Of a stretch of DNA of 64,000 nucleotides, positions 51,101 through 59,843 are shown piece by piece (the stretch's first letter is position 1; every line of letters begins with the position of its first letter). Made by a program: the position numbers and the translations under genes. Source of the stretch: Chitinophagales bacterium (GTDB lineage: Bacteria; Bacteroidota; Bacteroidia; Chitinophagales; Saprospiraceae). Location of the stretch: the NCBI GenBank assembly GCA_013298845.1, contig JAAFJN010000002.1, positions 481,595 through 545,594 on the forward strand. Reading direction: 5' to 3'. The notes beneath the pieces are model-generated. The model was not told the DNA's origin. It made no database searches and saw only the letters and a program-made list of their open reading frames with translations.

Positions 51101-51157
51101 CCCGCCGCCCCCAAACATTATTACCACTGCGACAGCGACGAAGATGAGGGTAACTAA
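48143..51157 (+). CDS. Exported tandem amidohydrolase (two imidazolonepropionase-like domains)
   Basis: A signal peptide (1-18) precedes two amidohydrolase domains. The first (about 30-440) keeps the beta-sandwich (IYTDYKTRIEGATLVIKEGKVVAAG), but its metal motif after PGFID is LYAGGYG instead of HxH, so it looks catalytically dead. The second (about 580-990) has ligands DEHSHI near residue 635, CHSYVQSE, FTHILEGYK and INSDDAE, and should hold a working metal centre. The C-terminus is a His/Asp-rich tail (HYYHCDSDEDEG). The substrate is unknown. At 1004 residues it is a common but little-studied Bacteroidota architecture. It is followed by YpdA after 39 bases. Confidence 0.88.
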   Translation: MQKLFTFALLFALFYQIQAQQTFPVPAPSDPKSDLYAFTNATIYTDYKTRIEGATLVIKEGKVVAAGQRVLIPSGAVVTDCSGKTIYPGFIDLYAGGYGLPAANTGPTGGFRSAPPQPLSNKKGAYSWNEALRTEFNAAETFTPDPKAAEEWRKMGFSALLVHQPDGISRGTGTLVTLDEARPHENIIIPNASHHLSFRKGSSRQDYPSSLIGCIALVRQTYYDARWYQSEGKKTEYNASLEAWNRASQLPQIFEATDKLDILRIGRIGKEFGVNFAIKTVGDEYQRLDEIKALNSPLIVALNYPTGYDVRDPYDAQNISVRELKHWELAPSNPGRLANAGIPFALTTADLKDKSKFWANLRKAIEYGLSEEMALKALTQQPAAMLGCYDRVGSLEPGKLANFIITSGNVFEADSKIFQTWTRGKGFVIKDFSEAFSPQLYGEYQLQTGNNRPQTLVLQQKKSGMEAYILQADSSKLKVTFEAKRSQINLSWMQDTVSKKNVYLSGMYSQPDGKMAVASGRGTFADGTPFDWTLRQTKIADPAKPTKQNPVKTPETGDLMYPFMAFGQPQIPTQGVFLVRNATVWTNEKDGVLKNTDVLVSRGKITRIGRNLPVQDNATVIDGTGKHLTAGIIDEHSHIAVSRSINEGTQESSAEVRIGDALDSEDIDIYRQLAGGVTSSHLLHGSANPIGGQTQLIKLRWGYNPEALKFENWPGFIKFALGENVKQSNWGDNSHTRYPQTRMGVEQVYVDYFNRAQEYLKLKKSGKPYRTDLELEALGEILESKRFITCHSYVQSEITMLMRVAERFGFKVNTFTHILEGYKVADKMAKHGAGGSSFADWWAYKMEVYDAIPYNAAVMHKQGVCVAINSDDAEMARRLNQEAAKAVEYGGVSEEDALKMVTLNPAKLLRVDDRVGSIRAGKDADLVLWDNHPLSVYAKAETTWVDGIPFFDRKEDEKRREAIRLERARLIQKITGEGKGGAGGEKPAAPKHYYHCDSDEDEGN

Positions 51158-51196
51158 ACCCGAAACAATAACCAGCCCAATCGCGTTTCCCATCCG

Positions 51197-52177
51197 ATGA
51201 CACACACTTATGATGTAATTGTGATCGGCGGCGGGCCGATTGGGCTGGCTTGTGGCCTCGAAGCACAAATGGCCGGTTTGGAATACCTGATTTTGGAAAA
51301 AGGCACTTTGGTCAATTCTTTGTACCATTATCCGGCCAATATGACTTTTTTCTCCACCTCGGAACGTTTGGAAATTGCCCAAATTCCGTTTGTTTCGCTC
51401 AATGCCAAACCCACCCGCAACGAAGCCCTGGAATATTACCGGCGCGTGGCCGAATCGCGGCAACTCAACTTGCGGCTATTTGAAACGGTGACGACGGTAC
51501 ACCGCGAAAACGGCATTTTTACCGTAAAAAGCAGCAAAGGAACCTACCAAACCCGCAATATTGCGCTGGCAACGGGCTTTTTTGACGCTCCGGTGCGGCT
51601 CAATGTTCCCGGCGAAGACCTGCCCAAAGTAACGCACTACTACCAGGAACCCCATTTTTATTACCGCCAAAAAGTCCTCGTGGTGGGTGCCAACAATTCC
51701 GCCGTAGATGCGGCGTTGGAAACCTGGCGCAAAGGAGCCGAAGTAACGATGGTCGTACGCGGTACCGACATTGGGGAACGGGTAAAATATTGGGCGCGCC
51801 CGGACATTGTCAACCGCATTGCCGAGGGTTCCATTAAAGCCTATTTCAACGCCGAAGTCACCCGCATTGATGCCCATACCGTGGACCTCCGTACGCCCGA
51901 AGGCCCCGTGTGCATCGACAATGATTACGTGATTGCCACGACGGGTTATCAACCCAATTTTGAATTATTGGAACAATTGGGCGTGGCCCTGTCCAACGAT
52001 ACACGACGCACACCGGAATACAACCCGGAAACGCAGGAATCGAACCAACCGGGTATTTATCTGGCCGGTGTCGTGTGCGGCGGGATGGATACCCACGTGT
52101 GGTTTATCGAAAATTCGCGGGTACACGCCGAGCGCATTGTGCAGCAGATTTGCCGGGTAAAAAACGCCGCTACCTGA
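51197..52177 (+). CDS. ypdA: YpdA-family thiol-disulfide reductase (bacillithiol type)
   Basis: The 326-residue flavoprotein has the FAD motif VIGGGPIGLACG (residues 9-20), the segment SLYHYPANMTFFSTSERLEI typical of YpdA, the NADPH motif VVGANNSAVDAALE near residue 158, and the C-terminal FAD site GIYLAGVVCGG. The CxxC of thioredoxin reductase is absent. YpdA keeps bacillithiol reduced with NADPH in bacteria that have this thiol, and some Bacteroidota do. Its 3' end overlaps the convergent gene by eight bases. Confidence 0.88.
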   Translation: MTHTYDVIVIGGGPIGLACGLEAQMAGLEYLILEKGTLVNSLYHYPANMTFFSTSERLEIAQIPFVSLNAKPTRNEALEYYRRVAESRQLNLRLFETVTTVHRENGIFTVKSSKGTYQTRNIALATGFFDAPVRLNVPGEDLPKVTHYYQEPHFYYRQKVLVVGANNSAVDAALETWRKGAEVTMVVRGTDIGERVKYWARPDIVNRIAEGSIKAYFNAEVTRIDAHTVDLRTPEGPVCIDNDYVIATTGYQPNFELLEQLGVALSNDTRRTPEYNPETQESNQPGIYLAGVVCGGMDTHVWFIENSRVHAERIVQQICRVKNAAT

Positions 52178-53702
52178 TTTTAAATTCGCACTTGAGTTGA
52201 TTGGGCCAGTACTCGGTAATCATGGCACGGCCCGTTAACGAAGGTAAAAACTGCGATGACATCGGGTTGGCCGTCGTCATATCCGATACAATCACCCGGA
52301 TTTTATTTTGTTCGTCGGTACTGACCGTACACAAATCCACCTGACCATTTTTTTGATCCGGGAGCACAATTCCGGTGCATTGTCCGGTGGTATTGTATTG
52401 CAAAAACGGGGTGCCGGAGCGAATGGCATTTTGGGCGAAATGGCCCAATAACGGCGCTCCAACAATATCGGTACCGGGCGGCAACGTGCGTTCGAGGGGC
52501 GTTTTTTCCAAAATTTGCGCCGACACTAATTCCAAACGGGTATTTAATTCCACCGCAAGTACATGACCGGTTTTAATGCGCAATCCCGGCGTTTTTTCAC
52601 CCAAAACCATTAAAAACGGGGGCACACTACCCGTCGTTTTTTTAAATTGTTGCAGCAGGAGCAGGGTGTTGCCATTGGCCAACGGCGTTCCCGCCACGGC
52701 GGCGTGGTAGGCCAACTCGTTGAGGCGTTTGGCGGCCACAGGCTCCAGGCGCGCGGACATTTCACCCGTCCAGGGAATCACTTTTTCGGTCATTTCTTTT
52801 TTGGTAGCGAGGTCAAACTTTTTCAAAAACAAGCCATTGCTTTTGTTAATGCCGGGCTGCTCGCGTTGGCCCCAATATTCGCCCTGCAACAGGACCGTTT
52901 GGGTTTTATCGTCCAAAAATGCGGCTGAAAAAGTTAATTTATCCTCGGCGCGTTCGATGGGCACATCCAGCACTTTTTTGCCTTTATCAAGGTCATAGAC
53001 CACCAAAAAATGCTCCATTTTGGGCGAAAGCATACTTTTTCGGCGAATACTCACGCCGGTGACGTATTGTTTACTCACGTCCAAAATACTAAAAAACTCA
53101 ATGTACGGTTCGTCTTCTTTGGTACCACGCGACCATTTGTTTTTAAAATTATTGTCGTAACAGGTGATTTTGTATTGCTCATCGGTTTCGCCAAAACCGG
53201 CGCGTACAAAACCCTGTCCACCGGGAATGGGGTAAATGCGGAAAAAATAATTGGGGACGGGCAATTCCTCTTTGTGCACCATGTCGAGCAGCGACAATTC
53301 TTCACTTTTGGGCTTTTCGGTGCGGCTGCCGCGTTCGGTGAGCGAGAGGTCGTACGATTTGAGTAAAAAATGTTTTTTATCGGGGTTATAAAACATCAAT
53401 CCGACCACGCTGTCGTTAAACACCGAGGAAATGAGCGACGCGCCCAAGGGGATTAAAATTTTTACGGAATTGATTTTTTCCAGGTTGGCATTCATCAAAT
53501 CAATGCCGTAAATATCGTTTTCTTTCATGGATTTTGCCCGCTTGTACAAAGCAATATACCCGGTAATTTCACCCGGATTCCCCGATTTGGTCATGGCAAA
53601 AGAAGTTACCTGACTAACTTCCTGTAATTCGTGCGGTTGCGCCGATGTTAAAAAAGAACAAAGAACGAACGTAAAAATGTAGAAAAATGCGTGTTTAGAC
53701 AT
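52170..53702 (-). CDS. Exported protein of unknown function
   Basis: The 510-residue protein has a clear signal peptide (MSKHAFFYIFTFVLCSFLTSAQ, 1-21). The mature part is a string of beta strands with recurring FLVVYDLDKGKKVLD- and LKKFDLATKKEM-type repeats, compatible with a propeller, and no motif I can assign. No T9SS domain or lipobox is present. Its 3' end overlaps the YpdA gene by eight bases in convergent orientation. It is a single gene. Confidence 0.7.
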   Translation of the reverse strand: MSKHAFFYIFTFVLCSFLTSAQPHELQEVSQVTSFAMTKSGNPGEITGYIALYKRAKSMKENDIYGIDLMNANLEKINSVKILIPLGASLISSVFNDSVVGLMFYNPDKKHFLLKSYDLSLTERGSRTEKPKSEELSLLDMVHKEELPVPNYFFRIYPIPGGQGFVRAGFGETDEQYKITCYDNNFKNKWSRGTKEDEPYIEFFSILDVSKQYVTGVSIRRKSMLSPKMEHFLVVYDLDKGKKVLDVPIERAEDKLTFSAAFLDDKTQTVLLQGEYWGQREQPGINKSNGLFLKKFDLATKKEMTEKVIPWTGEMSARLEPVAAKRLNELAYHAAVAGTPLANGNTLLLLQQFKKTTGSVPPFLMVLGEKTPGLRIKTGHVLAVELNTRLELVSAQILEKTPLERTLPPGTDIVGAPLLGHFAQNAIRSGTPFLQYNTTGQCTGIVLPDQKNGQVDLCTVSTDEQNKIRVIVSDMTTANPMSSQFLPSLTGRAMITEYWPNQLKCEFKIR

Positions 53703-53850
53703 AGCTTATCAATAAATAAAGGTGTAAAATGGTTGTTTTTGTTAGCTCGGTGAAAAGACTCCAAACGTATTCTTACCGGCAAAACTATGGTTGTTTTTAA
53801 AAAAATTACGTATTTTTTTTGTAAAAAAACCAATTTATCCATTCCACCCC

Positions 53851-53858
53851 TAACTTTG
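53851..53858 (+). promoter_or_regulatory. -7 box upstream of the serine dehydratase gene
   Basis: TAACTTTG, 99 bases before the ATG at 53958. No well-spaced TTTG -33 box is found. Confidence 0.35.
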
Positions 53859-53957
53859 CCTGCTCCAAAGTGCCAGAAAACACCGGTATACTGCGGCTTT
53901 GAAGCCAATTAGTCCTCGTTACAGCGCCCATGAGCGCACACCACCACCACACCTCGT

Positions 53958-55364
53958 ATGAATCGGATAAGTGTATTCGACATTTTTAAAATTGGAATCG
54001 GCCCTTCCAGTTCCCACACGATGGGGCCTTGGCGCGCAGCGCAGCGCTTTTTAAAAGAAATTGACGTGCCACGGGTACAAGCCATTCGCGTGGATTTGTA
54101 CGGCTCACTGGCCAAAACCGGTAAAGGCCACGGCACGGATCTGGCCGTTCTGCTGGGCCTCAACGGCGACGACCCGGTAACGATTCCCGTTCCGGCGGTG
54201 CAATCGAACATTGCCCACATCAACGCCACCAAAACCATTCAGGTCAACGGCGAACGCCCACTGGCCTTTGATCCGGAAACGGATATTGTTTTTCACATGG
54301 ACCAATCGCTGCCTTACCACGCCAACGGTTTGGTTTTTACGGCTTTTTACGGCAACGACCAAGGCAGCAGCCACACGTATTACAGCGTGGGCGGCGGTTT
54401 TGTGGTCAAAGAAGGCGAAGAAAACGCCGAATCGGAGGTGCAACTCCCCCACCCCATTGACGTTGGGAAAGACCTGGAAAAATGGTGCCTCAACGGCGGA
54501 AAATCCGTTTGGGAGGTGGTTTGGCAAAATGAACTCACTTGGCGCACACCCGACCAAATTACCACCGACTTGCACCGCATCTGGAACGTGATGAAAGAGT
54601 GCATTTACATTGGTTGCCACACCGACGGTACATTGCCCGGCGGCCTCGACGTATCGCGCCGCGCTAAAGCCATGTCGGAGCGCCTGATGAAGGGCCGCCC
54701 GTACTCCAACGTGGACGAATGGGTTCGGCAAATCAGCCGGGGCGGTCATTCGTTTCAGGAAACGTTAAAATGGGTGAGTTGCTTTGCATTGGCCGTTAAC
54801 GAAGAAAATGCGGCGTTTAGCCGCGTCGTAACGGCCCCTACCAACGGCGCGGCGGGGGTAATTCCGGCCGTTTTGATGTACCACGTGTGTTTCAGCGACG
54901 ATTTCCGCGAAGACCACATCGCGCGTTTTTTATTAACAGCGGGCGAATTGGGCAGTTTATTCAAAAAAGGCGCCACGATATCGGCGGCCATGGGCGGTTG
55001 TCAGGCCGAAATCGGGGTATCATCGGCTATGGCGGCGGCGGCCCTCACCGAATGCCTCGGCGGCACGTACGCCCAGGCCATGATGGCGGCCGAAATTGCG
55101 ATGGAACACCACCTCGGGCTGACCTGCGACCCCATCGGTGGGTTGGTACAGGTACCGTGCATTGAGCGGAACACAATGGGCGCGATTAAGGCCATTACGG
55201 CCAGCCAAATTGCGTTGGAAAGTGACCCGTCCAAGGCCAAAGTGAGCCTGGATACGGTGATCAGAACAATGAAAGAAACGGCGCACGATATGAATTCCAA
55301 ATACAAAGAAACCTCCGACGGAGGGTTGGCAACGAACTTTTCGGTGAATTTGGTAGAGTGTTAA
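53958..55364 (+). CDS. sdaA: L-serine ammonia-lyase, iron-sulfur single-chain type
   Basis: The 468-residue protein has the type II L-serine dehydratase layout: [25 protein letters not shown] at the N-terminus (beta domain) and the alpha catalytic domain with [18 protein letters not shown]. The cysteines for the [4Fe-4S] cluster are seen in [16 protein letters not shown] and VPCIERN. It converts L-serine to pyruvate and ammonia in the cytoplasm, without PLP. The single chain matches the usual Bacteroidota and E. coli SdaA/B form. It is monocistronic. Confidence 0.95.
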   Translation: MNRISVFDIFKIGIGPSSSHTMGPWRAAQRFLKEIDVPRVQAIRVDLYGSLAKTGKGHGTDLAVLLGLNGDDPVTIPVPAVQSNIAHINATKTIQVNGERPLAFDPETDIVFHMDQSLPYHANGLVFTAFYGNDQGSSHTYYSVGGGFVVKEGEENAESEVQLPHPIDVGKDLEKWCLNGGKSVWEVVWQNELTWRTPDQITTDLHRIWNVMKECIYIGCHTDGTLPGGLDVSRRAKAMSERLMKGRPYSNVDEWVRQISRGGHSFQETLKWVSCFALAVNEENAAFSRVVTAPTNGAAGVIPAVLMYHVCFSDDFREDHIARFLLTAGELGSLFKKGATISAAMGGCQAEIGVSSAMAAAALTECLGGTYAQAMMAAEIAMEHHLGLTCDPIGGLVQVPCIERNTMGAIKAITASQIALESDPSKAKVSLDTVIRTMKETAHDMNSKYKETSDGGLATNFSVNLVEC

Positions 55365-55520
55365 TTAAAGCCCCTGCATTTGCAAAAACACTCCGATATT
55401 TGCCCTTGATTTAACAACGACCACTTATTTGTTTTTGAAAACAATCATATCATTGGTGGTCTTTCCAATCGTATTGTTTCACCCGGGAAAACCATTTTAT
55501 CCCGACCAATTTTTATAAAC

Positions 55521-56918
55521 ATGACTTACAAATTTCGTTTCCTGTTTTTCCTTTTGTCCATCGGCTTTTTTGCGGCCTGCGACAGAAACAGTTCACCCGT
55601 TACACCACCCGTTGAAGAACCACTGGTAGCGGATTTCACCACTTCGCGCCCCACCGAACCGGAATACATTTTTTTTCCGGTAAAATTTGTGAATAAATCC
55701 TCGGAAGCCGATAAATACACCTGGAATTTCGGGGATGGCGCGGGTAGTTCGGACAAAAACCCCACCCATACCTACATCCAAATTGGCACCTACACCGTGT
55801 CGCTGACGGTCGAAAAAGGTACCGAGTCGGAAACCAAAACATTTACCCTGGAGGTAAAAAAACTCACGTACTCTTTTACCGCCGGTGTTTCGCAGGGCAT
55901 TGGGGCCGTGTTGTCGGAAATTATTCCGAACGAAAACGGCTATTACGCCTTGGCGCGGAAAGGCAGTTCCAGTGGCGCGGCGGTGCAGTTTGAAGCCTTT
56001 TTGTATTCGATGGACATTAGCGGAAAAATTTTCAAAACTGCGGCTTTCCCCGGCGTTAATGCCCTGCTGAGCGGTGCCACCGATGACAGCAACAACCTGT
56101 TTTTGTGCGGCTACAAAACCGTGGGAACCAACACAGTGGGAAGCCTGATCAAAACGTCGCCGCAACTGAACGTTCTTTTTGAAAAAACCTTGGTGACGCC
56201 CGGCATCAATGACGCCAAATTGCTGGCCATTACGACTACCCCCGACGGTGGTTGCGTGGCTGCCGGTTACAAAGGGGCCAAACTTTGGGTTATTAAAACC
56301 GACGGCAACGGCGACGTGCTTTGGGAAAACGAATACACCAACGTTGCCCCTAATTCGGACAAAATGAGTATTATTCGCCGCCCCAACAACGATTATCTGG
56401 TTGCGTGCGACATTAACGAGGACCAGAAAAACGGGTTCGCCATCATGACCATCAACGACAATGGATTTACCACAAACCTCCAAAAAACGTTGATTCCGGG
56501 CGAAGACATCCGACTGGGCAACCTCGTCGCAAGCCCGAACAACAGTTGGGCTGTGACAGCAGACATGGAAAGTAACGGCATCAAAAGCCTCATTATCCAA
56601 AAATTTGCCGCCGATGGCGCTTCCGAATGGTACAAAATAATCGAAAGTGACCTGTTGCGCAACGGACGCATCCATTACACCAGCGACGGCGGTTACATTG
56701 TTGCCGTACAAAAAGACGACCAATTGCACCTTATACGCTTAAACCCGAGCGGCAATATTATCTGGGAGCGCACAACGCCCAAAACCACGTCCATTAGCGA
56801 GGTAACGAACATTTACCAAATGCTGGACGACGGTTTTTTGGTGGGTACAACCGCTGTCGACGGGCCATTGGGCATTTTGCAGTTGACCAAGACGGATAAA
56901 AACGGGAATGTGGAGTAA
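55521..56918 (+). CDS. PKD-domain lipoprotein with propeller-like repeats
   Basis: Lipoprotein signal ending in FFAAC (Cys20). A PKD domain follows at residues 40-113 (YTWNFGDGAGSSDKNPTHTYIQIGTYTVSLTVEKG). The remaining 340 residues have repeated blades such as TTPDGGCVAAGYKGAKLWVIKTDGNGDVLWENEY and YTSDGGYIVAVQKDDQLHLIRLNPSGNIIWERTT, typical of a seven-bladed propeller. It is probably exposed at the outer membrane; no enzyme motif. 55365-55520 upstream holds nothing clear. Confidence 0.82.
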   Translation: MTYKFRFLFFLLSIGFFAACDRNSSPVTPPVEEPLVADFTTSRPTEPEYIFFPVKFVNKSSEADKYTWNFGDGAGSSDKNPTHTYIQIGTYTVSLTVEKGTESETKTFTLEVKKLTYSFTAGVSQGIGAVLSEIIPNENGYYALARKGSSSGAAVQFEAFLYSMDISGKIFKTAAFPGVNALLSGATDDSNNLFLCGYKTVGTNTVGSLIKTSPQLNVLFEKTLVTPGINDAKLLAITTTPDGGCVAAGYKGAKLWVIKTDGNGDVLWENEYTNVAPNSDKMSIIRRPNNDYLVACDINEDQKNGFAIMTINDNGFTTNLQKTLIPGEDIRLGNLVASPNNSWAVTADMESNGIKSLIIQKFAADGASEWYKIIESDLLRNGRIHYTSDGGYIVAVQKDDQLHLIRLNPSGNIIWERTTPKTTSISEVTNIYQMLDDGFLVGTTAVDGPLGILQLTKTDKNGNVE

Positions 56919-56935
56919 GTTTGGCATTAAACGAG

Positions 56936-56943
56936 TACCTTTG
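56936..56943 (+). promoter_or_regulatory. -7 box of thrS
   Basis: TACCTTTG, 84 bases before the thrS ATG at 57028. A TTTG at 56920-56923 is too close (12 bases) to be a normal -33 element. No T-box-like structure is evident in the short leader. Confidence 0.45.
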
Positions 56944-57027
56944 CGGCCATTTTTTCCATAAACCGCCAACGGCTTACCCGCCGGATGGCACCCCGCCTTT
57001 CGTTTGGGTGGGTAAAATATCATTTTT

Positions 57028-58947
57028 ATGATAAACATAACTTTCCCCGATGGCAACGTTCGTCAGTATGCCGTAGGAACAACCGCGATGGACGTGGCCA
57101 AGTCCATTAGCGAAGGATTGGCGCGCAACGTACTCGTTGCCAAAGTCAACGGCGAAGTGCGCGATTTGCTCCGCCCGATCAACGAAGACGCGTCCATTAC
57201 TTTTTTGAAATGGGAAGACAAGGAAGGCAAACAAACCTTCTGGCACTCCTCAGCCCACTTGCTCGCCGAAGCCCTTGAAGCGCTGTTTCCGGGCACCAAA
57301 TTTGGCATCGGGCCAGCCATTGAAAATGGTTTCTACTACGACGTAGATACCGGCGACCGCCCCTTAACGGCGGCCGATTTGCCCAAAATTGAGCAAAAAA
57401 TACTCGAATTGGCCCGCGAAAAAGCCACGTACAACCGTACTGAAGTGAGTAAAGCCGACGCCATAAAGTATTTTACGGAAAAAGGCGACGAGTACAAACT
57501 CGAACTGATCGAGGGCCTCGAAGACGGACAAATTACCTTTTACCAACAGGGTAATTTTACCGACCTCTGCAAAGGGCCGCACATCCCTTCTACCGAACCC
57601 ATTAAAGCGGTAAAAATCACCAATTTGGCCGGTGCTTACTGGCGCGGCGACGAAAAACGCAAGCAGTTGACCCGCGTGTACGCCATCACGTTCCCCAAAC
57701 AAAAGGAACTGGAGGATTATCTTCAAATGATTGAAGAGGCCAAAAAACGCGACCACCGCAAACTCGGGCAGGAACTGGAATTATTTATGTTCTCCGAAAA
57801 AGTGGGACAAGGTTTGCCCATTTGGTTGCCCAAAGGCACGGCGTTGCGCTCCCGTTTGGAAGATTTTTTGAAAAAAGAGCAGTTGAAACGCGGTTATATG
57901 CCCGTTATCACGCCGCATATCGGGTCCAAAAAACTCTACGTTACATCGGGTCACTGGGACAAATACGGTAAAGATTCGTTCCAACCCATCCTTACCCCCG
58001 ACGAAGACGAGGAGTTTATGCTCAAACCCATGAACTGCCCGCACCACTGCGAAATTTTTGGCCACCGCCCGCGCTCTTACAAAGAACTGCCGGTGCGTTT
58101 TGCCGAATTTGGCACCGTTTACCGCTACGAGCAGTCGGGCGAATTGCACGGCCTCACGCGGGTGCGTTGCTTTACGCAGGACGATGCGCACATTTTTTGC
58201 ACCGAAGACCAACTCAAATCAGAGTTTTTGAACGTGCTCGAATTGACGCAGTTTGTGTTGGCGAAATTGGGTTTTGAAAAATTCACCGCCCAAATTTCGT
58301 TGCGCGACCCCGAAAACCCCGGCAAATACGTGGGCACCGACGAAAACTGGCGCAAAGCCGAAGCGGCCATTATCGAAGCGGCCGCCGAAGCCGGACTGAA
58401 CACCGTAACGGAATTGGGTGAAGCGGCATTTTACGGCCCAAAACTCGACTTTATGGTAAAGGATGCGTTGGGTCGCTCTTGGCAATTGGGTACGATTCAG
58501 GTGGATTATAACCTCCCGATTCGTTTCGACCTCAAATACATCGGGGCCGATAACCAGGAACACCGCCCCGTGATGATTCACCGGGCGCCCTTCGGTTCGA
58601 TGGAGCGCTTTACGGGGGTTTTGATTGAGCACTGCGCGGGTAAATTCCCGTTGTGGCTCTCGCCCGAACAGTTCGCCATTCTGCCCGTTTCTGATCGTTT
58701 TGTGGAATACGCCAACGATGTATTGCGCCAACTCAACGCCGACGACCTGCGCGGCTTTGTGGATGACCGCAACGAGACCATTGGTAAAAAAATCCGCGAT
58801 AATGAGTTAAAACGCATTCCGTTCCTCCTCATTGTTGGGGAAAAAGAAGCGGATGCCGGTAATATCAGCGTGCGTAAACAAGGCGAAGGAGACCAGGGCG
58901 CCATGAGCGTCGCCGATTTCGCCAATGTGATTAAAGCGTTGTTGTAA
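57028..58947 (+). CDS. thrS: Threonyl-tRNA synthetase
   Basis: The 639-residue protein has the full domain order: TGS ([27 protein letters not shown]), the editing domain with [33 protein letters not shown], the class II catalytic core with the zinc-ligand segment [10 protein letters not shown] and the motif 2 region [31 protein letters not shown], and the anticodon-binding domain ([11 protein letters not shown] ... [13 protein letters not shown]). It charges tRNA-Thr. The length is normal. A terminator follows at 58981. Confidence 0.97.
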   Translation: MINITFPDGNVRQYAVGTTAMDVAKSISEGLARNVLVAKVNGEVRDLLRPINEDASITFLKWEDKEGKQTFWHSSAHLLAEALEALFPGTKFGIGPAIENGFYYDVDTGDRPLTAADLPKIEQKILELAREKATYNRTEVSKADAIKYFTEKGDEYKLELIEGLEDGQITFYQQGNFTDLCKGPHIPSTEPIKAVKITNLAGAYWRGDEKRKQLTRVYAITFPKQKELEDYLQMIEEAKKRDHRKLGQELELFMFSEKVGQGLPIWLPKGTALRSRLEDFLKKEQLKRGYMPVITPHIGSKKLYVTSGHWDKYGKDSFQPILTPDEDEEFMLKPMNCPHHCEIFGHRPRSYKELPVRFAEFGTVYRYEQSGELHGLTRVRCFTQDDAHIFCTEDQLKSEFLNVLELTQFVLAKLGFEKFTAQISLRDPENPGKYVGTDENWRKAEAAIIEAAAEAGLNTVTELGEAAFYGPKLDFMVKDALGRSWQLGTIQVDYNLPIRFDLKYIGADNQEHRPVMIHRAPFGSMERFTGVLIEHCAGKFPLWLSPEQFAILPVSDRFVEYANDVLRQLNADDLRGFVDDRNETIGKKIRDNELKRIPFLLIVGEKEADAGNISVRKQGEGDQGAMSVADFANVIKALL

Positions 58948-58980
58948 TCGCCGTTTTTTTTGAAAAAACGTAAATTATAG

Positions 58981-59016
58981 GCCATTGCCCGACTTGTTTG
59001 GGCAATGGCTTTTTTA
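58981..59016 (+). terminator. Terminator of thrS
   Basis: GCCATTGCCC (58981-58990) pairs perfectly with GGGCAATGGC (59000-59009) around a 9-nt loop, followed by TTTTTT. Confidence 0.9.
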
Positions 59017-59019
59017 TGT

Positions 59020-59634
59020 TTAACTGGAATACACCGAAGGCAACGACAACCGATACCTTACCACCACAATACGCAGCGCAACAATCACACTAATACACAA
59101 GACCTGAGCCGTTGTATTCTCCACCTGTACATACCGCAAAAGAAAATAAAGCAAACCTCCGGCAATGCACACCGAAGCGTAAATTTCTTTGCGAAAAATA
59201 AGTGGAATTTCGTTCAGCAACGTATCCCGGATAACCCCGCCAAAACACCCGGTGACAGTACCCAATGCAATACAAATGCCTGGCGAAAACCCTAATTCCA
59301 TCCCTTTTTGGATACCGGTTAGGGTGCACAAACCCAGCCCGAGAGCATCGAACAGAAATAACGTGTAATTCAGTCGGCGAATCCAGGTACCAAACAGCAA
59401 GGTACTTAACGCCCCCACCAGTATCACCGTGATGGTGGTGTCATTTTGCAACCAGGCCACCGGGAGTTTACCAATCAACACATCGCGCAGGGTACCACCA
59501 CCAATGGACGTTACAAAAGCAATAATGAGGATACCAAATATATCCAATTGCTTGCGCATGGCCTCCGAAGTGCCCGATATGGCAAAGGCAAGGGTGCCCA
59601 AAATGTCAATAATTTCGAAAAAAGGAATGTGCAT
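59020..59634 (-). CDS. TRIC/YadS-type cation channel family protein (UPF0126)
   Basis: The start at 59634 (MHIPFFEIIDILGTLAFAISGTSEAM) is the normal family start; the longer frame adds non-family residues. The 204-residue protein has seven hydrophobic helices and two internal repeats with the motif GGGTLRDVLIGKLP and GGVIRDTLLNEIP. Bacterial members of this family form trimeric K+-permeable channels in the inner membrane. It converges with thrS. Confidence 0.9.
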   Translation of the reverse strand: MHIPFFEIIDILGTLAFAISGTSEAMRKQLDIFGILIIAFVTSIGGGTLRDVLIGKLPVAWLQNDTTITVILVGALSTLLFGTWIRRLNYTLFLFDALGLGLCTLTGIQKGMELGFSPGICIALGTVTGCFGGVIRDTLLNEIPLIFRKEIYASVCIAGGLLYFLLRYVQVENTTAQVLCISVIVALRIVVVRYRLSLPSVYSS

Positions 59635-59711
59635 GGGTGATCGCGGTGTGGTTGGTTGGAAGTACAAAATTAGTGATTATCGCTCAGAAATTGGCCAATA
59701 GTAACACGCGA

Positions 59712-59750
59712 CGAGATGTGCATCTCGGAGGTACGGAGAGATGACATCTC
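59712..59750. repeat. Two tandem small hairpins GAGATGnnCATCTC
   Basis: CGAGATG-TG-CATCTCG (59712-59727) and GAGATG-A-CATCTC (59738-59750) lie next to each other upstream of the strong hairpin at 59761. Confidence 0.6.
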
Positions 59751-59760
59751 AAAGCGGACA

Positions 59761-59804
59761 AAAAATTTGGGCACATGACGCCAGCCATGTACCCAAATTT
59801 TTTC
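59761..59804 (-). terminator. Strong terminator for the 59844-61100 gene
   Basis: AAAAAATTTGGGCACATG (59761-59778) pairs with CATGTACCCAAATTTTTT (59787-59804; one G-U) around an 8-nt loop. The T-tract lies on the correct side for minus-strand transcription, 40 bases after the stop. Confidence 0.85.
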
Positions 59805-59843
59805 TGAAAATGTACCCACAAAGGTCACGAAAAAACACAAAAA

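Noticed and set aside
49919..51463. 514-codon open frame on the minus strand
   Set aside because: It lies antisense across the functional half of the amidohydrolase and the start of ypdA; its composition is that of a mirror frame.
55593..56729. 378-codon minus-strand frame
   Set aside because: Antisense to the PKD lipoprotein gene; its translation is a typical mirror frame.
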